From the NCBI RefSeq assembly GCF_000426505.1, contig NZ_AUFM01000011.1, positions 1,922,001-1,986,000 of the forward strand: DNA of 64,000 nucleotides, given 5' to 3'. How positions within the stretch are numbered: the stretch's first letter is position 1; each line of letters starts with the position of its first letter. This document shows, piece after piece, positions 59,707 to 64,000 of the stretch. The DNA is from Nisaea denitrificans DSM 18348 (lineage in GTDB: Bacteria; Pseudomonadota; Alphaproteobacteria; Thalassobaculales; Thalassobaculaceae). The notes below the pieces were generated by a model. That model worked only from the letters and a program-made list of their open reading frames with translations. It had not been told where the DNA came from and made no database searches. Position numbers and translations under genes: made by a program.

Positions 59707-60520
59707 CAACAACACTCAAACCGCCGGACCTGCCGTCTCCTGCCGCGATGTCGGCAAGATCTGGTCGGCAGGAACGTCACGCGCACACGAGGCGCTGGCC
59801 AATATCGACCTCGATATAGAGCCCGGTGAATTCGTCGTTCTGCTCGGCCCCTCGGGCTGCGGCAAGAGCACGCTGCTCTACCTCATCGCCGGACTGGAAC
59901 AGCAGACCGGCGGCTCGCTTACCTATTTCGGCGAGCAGGTGAAAGCTCCGTCACCGGACCGCAGCCTGATCTTTCAGGAAACCTCGCTCTTCCCGTGGCT
60001 CAGTGTCTGGGAAAATGTCAGCTTCGGCTTGCAAATCCGGGGCGAAAGCGAGCCGGATCGGCGGGCCGCGGCCAAGGATGTGCTGAAGCGTGTCGGTCTG
60101 ACGGAGGCCGGATCGAAACGCCCGGACGAACTCTCAGGCGGCATGCGGCAACGCGTGGCTGTAGCCCGCGCGCTGGCGATGCGGCCCAGGGTTTTGCTGA
60201 TGGATGAGCCGTTCGCGGCCCTGGATGTCCAGACACGGCAGAAGATGCAGGATTTCCTGATCGATGTCTGGCGGGATAGCGGTGCATCAGTCGTCTTCGT
60301 CACCCACCATATTGACGAGGCTGTCGCCCTTGCGGACCGGGTCTGTGTCTTCACGTCCCGCCCGGGACGGATCAAGGAAACCGTGAAGGTAGACCTGCCG
60401 CGCCCGAGAGATCCGTTCTCGCCGGAATGCGAAGCGTTGCGAAAACGTCTGACGCAACTCCTCAAGGATGAAGTGGACCGCGCCTTCGCGGAACAGGAAG
60501 GCATGGCCGAAGCCGTCTGA
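59696..60520 (+). CDS. ABC transporter ATP-binding protein, SsuB/TauB type
   Basis: This 274-residue ATPase has Walker A (LLGPSGCGKSTLLYLIAG), signature (LSGGMRQRVAVARAL), Walker B (VLLMDEPFAALDVQTR) and an H-loop (VTHHIDEAVAL). GTG at 59696 with GGGGGT six bases before is chosen; an ATG at 59675 would add seven residues. It powers the importer with the preceding permease. Confidence 0.88.
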   Translation: MVSDNNTQTAGPAVSCRDVGKIWSAGTSRAHEALANIDLDIEPGEFVVLLGPSGCGKSTLLYLIAGLEQQTGGSLTYFGEQVKAPSPDRSLIFQETSLFPWLSVWENVSFGLQIRGESEPDRRAAAKDVLKRVGLTEAGSKRPDELSGGMRQRVAVARALAMRPRVLLMDEPFAALDVQTRQKMQDFLIDVWRDSGASVVFVTHHIDEAVALADRVCVFTSRPGRIKETVKVDLPRPRDPFSPECEALRKRLTQLLKDEVDRAFAEQEGMAEAV

Positions 60521-60576
60521 CCGGCGGCGTCTCAGGCCTAATCCAACATCCCAGTTTTTAATAGTGGAGCGACTCC

Positions 60577-62115
60577 ATGACCAGTTGCCTGATCAGAAGC
60601 CGCGCGATGATCGCGCGCACCATCGACCGCGAAACAGCGGAGATTATCGACGACGGCGCCGTTCTTCAGGAAGACGGTATCATCACCCAGATCGGCACCT
60701 ATGCCGACCTGTCCCGCAAGAATCCGGACGTGCCGGTCGTCGGCACTGGGCAGGAAATCATGATGCCCGGCTTCGTCAACGGCCATCACCATGTCGGCCT
60801 GACACCGGTCCAGCTCGGCTCACCCGACATGCCGCTGGAGCTCTGGTTCATCACCCGGATGATCTGCCGCAATGTGAATGTCTATCTCGATACCCTTTAT
60901 TCAGCCTTCGAGATGATCGCCTCCGGTATCACCACAGTGCAGCATATCCACGGCTGGATGCCCGGAAAGATCAATCAGGTCGAGGGCTATTCCGAACAAG
61001 TGCTGAAAGCCTATGACGATATCGGCATGCGGGCGTCCTACTGCTTCGCCCTGCGCGACCAGAACCGTCTGGTCTATCAGGCAGACGAGGAATTCGTCGC
61101 ATCCCTGCCGAAAGAGCTGCAAGACCCCATGAAACGCTGGTTCGAGCGCTTCGAGATGGGCCTCGACGAATCGATGGCGATGTTCGAGAGCCTGCACGGC
61201 AAGCACCAGAGCAAGTCACGCACCAAGATCCAGCTTGCCCCGGCCAACCTGCACTGGTGCTCCGACGCAGCGCTGACAGCGCTCTCCGACGCATCGAAGA
61301 AATACGATGCGCCGATGCACATGCACCTCGTTGAAACCGCATACCAGAAGGAATATGCGCGACGCAGGGGCGACTGCACCGCGCTCGAATATCTTGACCG
61401 GTTCGACATGCTGAGCCCGCGCCTGACGCTGGGACACGGGGTCTGGCTGAACGAGAGCGATATCGACCGGATCGCCGAGACCGGGGTCTGCGTTTGTCAC
61501 AACTGCTCGTCTAACTTCCGCCTTCGGTCGGGGTTGGCGGCGTTGAACGTGTTCGAGATCAAGGGGGTAAACACCGCCATCGGCCTCGACGAGGCAGGCA
61601 TCAATGATGACCGGGACATGCTGCAGGAAATGCGGATGGTCTTGCGGGCGCACCGCGTGCCTGGCATGGACGACGTAGTCCCGACCTCCCCTCAGGTCCT
61701 GCGCATGGCGACATCAGGGGGAGCCAAAACAACACCTTTCGGAGACAGTATCGGAAGCCTGGAAGTGGGCAAGAAAGCCGATCTGTCGCTGATCGACTGG
61801 AAACAGGTTTCCTACCCCTATCTCGACGAGGAAATGCCCCTGCTCGATGCCGTGATGCAACGCGCCAAAACCGAAGGCGTCCGCATGGTGATGTGCGACG
61901 GCGAGATCATCTATCGCGACGGCGTGTTCACCAAGGTCGACAAGGAAGGCGCCTTGAAAGCGCTGCACGATGACCTTCAGTCCGCGCTTTCCAATGACGA
62001 GGTGGAACGCCGGCAGCTCTCCAAGGCGCTGCTGCCGCATGTGAAAAAGTTCTACGAAAACTACTTTGACCCGGCCAAGCACGAGCCATTTTACAAGCCG
62101 AGTTCACGGATCTAA
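60577..62115 (+). CDS. ATZ/TRZ-type amidohydrolase, possible aminopurine or 8-oxoguanine deaminase
   Basis: This 512-residue protein is a single-metal amidohydrolase of the cytosine deaminase-like group: NGHHHVG (residues 69-75), HMHLVE, LGHGVWL and the Asp of GLDEAGINDD are the metal and catalytic positions. The HxHxV form and the 60-residue C-terminal tail match members annotated as 8-oxoguanine or hydroxydechloroatrazine deaminases. These remove an amino group from N-heterocycles. It ends the ABC operon and is followed by a terminator. Substrate is not certain. Confidence 0.8.
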   Translation: MTSCLIRSRAMIARTIDRETAEIIDDGAVLQEDGIITQIGTYADLSRKNPDVPVVGTGQEIMMPGFVNGHHHVGLTPVQLGSPDMPLELWFITRMICRNVNVYLDTLYSAFEMIASGITTVQHIHGWMPGKINQVEGYSEQVLKAYDDIGMRASYCFALRDQNRLVYQADEEFVASLPKELQDPMKRWFERFEMGLDESMAMFESLHGKHQSKSRTKIQLAPANLHWCSDAALTALSDASKKYDAPMHMHLVETAYQKEYARRRGDCTALEYLDRFDMLSPRLTLGHGVWLNESDIDRIAETGVCVCHNCSSNFRLRSGLAALNVFEIKGVNTAIGLDEAGINDDRDMLQEMRMVLRAHRVPGMDDVVPTSPQVLRMATSGGAKTTPFGDSIGSLEVGKKADLSLIDWKQVSYPYLDEEMPLLDAVMQRAKTEGVRMVMCDGEIIYRDGVFTKVDKEGALKALHDDLQSALSNDEVERRQLSKALLPHVKKFYENYFDPAKHEPFYKPSSRI

Positions 62116-62127
62116 CGCTCAAAACAA

Positions 62128-62160
62128 TCCGGGGAGAAAGGTCAGAGCGCCCTCCCCGGA
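62128..62160. terminator. Bidirectional terminator hairpin
   Basis: A perfect nine-base stem (TCCGGGGAG with CTCCCCGGA) lies 13 bases after the deaminase stop and six bases before the stop of the convergent GNAT gene. No long T-tract on either strand; it probably serves both. Confidence 0.65.
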
Positions 62161-62166
62161 CTTGTC

Positions 62167-63012
62167 CTAACCAAGCTCGAAGGTGGTGACGCCATAAACC
62201 CGCTCTAGATCGACGCCGGGCGCGGCCCCGCGGTACATTCGGGCCGTCTCGAATACCGGCTCCAGACCCAGCGCGCGGGCAAGCGCGACGGCTTCCCCAT
62301 TCGGCTCCGGCGTATCAAGGAAAACCTCGCCATCTCCCGCCGTGTCTATGGCTGCTTTCGCAAGCTGACGCGCAACCGCCGGATCATCGGCAAAGAGCGG
62401 TCCAATCTTCGCGCCTGCGCGGCACGGCCGGACCACGGCGTAGCCCACGAGCACACCCTCCCGCATCGCTGCGAACCCGGTATGTCCCGGCGCAGAGATC
62501 CAGGCCTCCAGAAAACGTTCGCGCGGCGCCGGGAACAGCTTCCGGTCATAGGCAAGCAGTTCATCGGAAGGCACGGTGAGCGGCTTCAGGAACGCCATAT
62601 CCTCAACGACCAGCGCTTTCGGCACACCACCAAAGCGAATGTTCCGGTAAGCGAAATCAAAGCCGGAGCGTTTGTAGTTTTCCTGCTCCGCCACAACCCC
62701 GTCGAGCCCGACAATTCGCTCTCCCGCATGAGCCATTCCGGCCTTCCAGAGTGTGAAGCCATAGCCCTTGCCGCGAAAATCCGGGTGCACGATGTAGAAG
62801 CCGAGAAAGGAGAAGCCTGCATCGTAATTTATTACCGAGATCGAGGCTATCATGCGGCCATCGATAAAGCCGCCGATAAAACCTTCCGGGTCTACCGATG
62901 TGAAACAGCCCGCATCGCTGGCGCCCGGGTTCCAGCCCTCGGCAGCAGCCCAGCCGACCGCCTCCTCGACCTCAGCTCCCGTCATTGTGCGGATTGTATA
63001 ATCCTGCTCCAT
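62167..63012 (-). CDS. GNAT-family acetyltransferase with two-part fold
   Basis: This 281-residue protein has an N-terminal GNAT domain (GFYIVHPDFRGKGYGFTLWK as acetyl-CoA loop, residues 72-91) and a C-terminal second GNAT-like half (VGYAVVRPCRAGAKIGPLFA, DAVALARALGLEP in form). This double layout matches Acetyltransf_18-type proteins. The substrate is unknown. It lies 14 bases downstream of the racemase gene, on the same strand. Confidence 0.8.
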   Translation of the reverse strand: MEQDYTIRTMTGAEVEEAVGWAAAEGWNPGASDAGCFTSVDPEGFIGGFIDGRMIASISVINYDAGFSFLGFYIVHPDFRGKGYGFTLWKAGMAHAGERIVGLDGVVAEQENYKRSGFDFAYRNIRFGGVPKALVVEDMAFLKPLTVPSDELLAYDRKLFPAPRERFLEAWISAPGHTGFAAMREGVLVGYAVVRPCRAGAKIGPLFADDPAVARQLAKAAIDTAGDGEVFLDTPEPNGEAVALARALGLEPVFETARMYRGAAPGVDLERVYGVTTFELG

Positions 63013-63026
63013 CTCTCAGGCCTCCA

Positions 63027-63767
63027 TCATTCAGCTTTTGGGGCGGCGGCCGCAAAGGCTCCGCCATAAGTCTTCGGCCTCGGGCTGTCATAGGCCAGAC
63101 GCTTGCATGTCTTCAGGCCAAGCCCGACCAATGCTTCAGAGAATTTCACTGCCGCCGCCACACCGTCGATCACCGGCACTCCGGTCTCTTTCGTCAGCGC
63201 CTCGGCCAGATCCGTCATCCCGGCACAGCCCAGCAGGACAGCTTCCGCATGGTCCTGCTCGATAGCGGCGATCACTTCCTCTCGCACCTTGGCTGCAGCA
63301 CCGCCGCCTTCCTCTTCCAGCGCCAGCACCGGAATCTCGGCGGAACGGACCCGGCGGCACTGCCGCTCGAAACCGTATTTGAACGCCAGCGCCTCGATGA
63401 TCGGCACCGCGCGCGGCAGCGTCGTGACAACGGAAAAGCCGTGCCCGACCATGGAGGCCGCCGCCATCGCCGCCTCGCAAATGCCAATCACCGGAATATC
63501 GAGCAGCTCGCGACAGGCTTCGAGACCCGGATCGTCGAAACAGGCGATGACCAAGGCGTCGGCGCCATCCGCCGCGCCCTTTCGCGCCTCGTCCAGCAGA
63601 CCGGGCAAGCAATAGGCCTCGTCATAGTGCCCCTCGATGCTGACAGGCCCATCCAGTGGATTGACCGCAACAATCTCCGTACCCGGCGCGGCGACGGCAC
63701 GCGCGGTCTCGCGGATCTTGTCCGTCATGGAATCAGTTGTGTTCGGATTGATAACGAGGATCTTCAT
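63027..63767 (-). CDS. Asp/Glu/hydantoin racemase with both catalytic cysteines
   Basis: This 246-residue protein begins KILVINPNTTDSMTDKI and has both acid/base cysteines: Cys76 (LVIACFDDPGL) and Cys181 (VLLGCAGM). These positions match characterised hydantoin racemases. It probably racemises 5-substituted hydantoins or related compounds. I use the ATG at 63767; the frame is open another 29 codons upstream, but the family starts here. It precedes the GNAT gene by 14 bases. Confidence 0.87.
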   Translation of the reverse strand: MKILVINPNTTDSMTDKIRETARAVAAPGTEIVAVNPLDGPVSIEGHYDEAYCLPGLLDEARKGAADGADALVIACFDDPGLEACRELLDIPVIGICEAAMAAASMVGHGFSVVTTLPRAVPIIEALAFKYGFERQCRRVRSAEIPVLALEEEGGGAAAKVREEVIAAIEQDHAEAVLLGCAGMTDLAEALTKETGVPVIDGVAAAVKFSEALVGLGLKTCKRLAYDSPRPKTYGGAFAAAAPKAE

Positions 63768-64000
63768 TGGCTTGAACACCTTAACATTCCCAGGGACATC
63801 GCCAAACTTTCTCCATCGAACCGAGAAAATCTGCAGCGGCATGAGGTCGTTCACCTTGCCGCTTCCTGCGGAGCCAGCTCACGACGACAAACATATTGCC
63901 TGTAATTAATGCGGATACCAGCGCCTCTCTTATCCGTAACCAAAAGCACGACACCTGTGCCGAGGACCGGGCGTAGACAGCCGACGGCGCTTTCTGCGAA
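63768..64000. other. Right window edge, upstream of racemase
   Basis: These 233 bases should hold the promoter of the racemase-GNAT unit. An AT-rich spot near 63888-63915 is a possible promoter. I see no supported gene before the window ends. Confidence 0.4.

Noticed and set aside
1-64000. tRNA, rRNA, insertion sequences, CRISPR arrays, prophage
   Set aside because: I looked for T-loop motifs, transposase motifs and regular repeats and found none convincing; a covariance search would be more sensitive.

Overview
The window is about 64 kb of a GC-rich alphaproteobacterial chromosome. The best guess is a marine or soil member of the Rhodospirillales, because of TRAP and Liv-type transporters, hydantoinase genes, alphaproteobacterial Fur-like boxes and many ATGA gene overlaps. 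Almost all of it is metabolic and transport cargo. No rRNA, tRNA, insertion sequence, CRISPR array or prophage gene was recognised. The placement is inferred from gene content, not computed.

Layout. 1-1982: the 5' part of hisZ, cut by the window edge, and an MFS transporter. 2209-16195 (minus): one long catabolic operon, with a GntR regulator, a five-gene branched-chain-type ABC importer, an aconitase-superfamily large and small subunit pair, an isocitrate-lyase-superfamily C-C lyase, hydantoinase/oxoprolinase HyuB and HyuA, an isochorismatase-like hydrolase and a flavoprotein oxidoreductase. It reads as import, ring opening, desaturation or hydration, then cleavage of a branched dicarboxylate. 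16542-20314 (minus): an uncharacterised envelope trio of a CHASE2 membrane protein, a small secreted protein and an M48 protease. 20672-23934: creatinase, a YcaD-like MFS protein and a LysE exporter. 24163-26816: an acetyltransferase/C39-peptidase fusion coupled to a RimK-like ATP-grasp ligase, a predicted peptide-modifying pair. 26813-33595: chemoreceptor, AraC regulator, siderophore receptor with Fur-like sites, DUF2218 protein and glutathione transferase.

34015-36342 is an AT-rich foreign-looking gene for an ABC/SMC-like ATPase with a CxxC hook and PrrC/RloC-like C-terminal residues. It is a candidate phage-defence tRNA nuclease. 36532-46286 (minus) is a complete heme uptake system: a periplasmic protein of unknown role, ExbB, two ExbDs, TonB, HemP, HmuR, HmuS, HmuT, HmuU, HmuV and an IsdG-type heme monooxygenase. 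It has Fur-like boxes before the first gene and before hemP, and a terminator at the end.

46394-52832 holds 3-hydroxybenzoate to gentisate catabolism (monooxygenase, gentisate dioxygenase, a maleylpyruvate-isomerase-like protein), a divergent MarR regulator with a clear operator palindrome, and a TRAP transporter. 53073-57089 (minus) is a hydantoin or ureide cluster: D-carbamoylase, D-hydantoinase, a racemase-family protein lacking both catalytic cysteines, and a PuuE-like deacetylase. 57621-62115 (plus) is an ABC importer plus ATZ/TRZ deaminase operon behind a structured leader that seems to sequester the ribosome binding site, possibly a purine-sensing riboswitch. The window closes with a GNAT protein and an intact hydantoin racemase.

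A recurring theme is enzyme families whose catalytic or metal-binding residues are replaced (3588-4196, 46394-46957, 54010-54678), each inside an otherwise coherent catabolic cluster.
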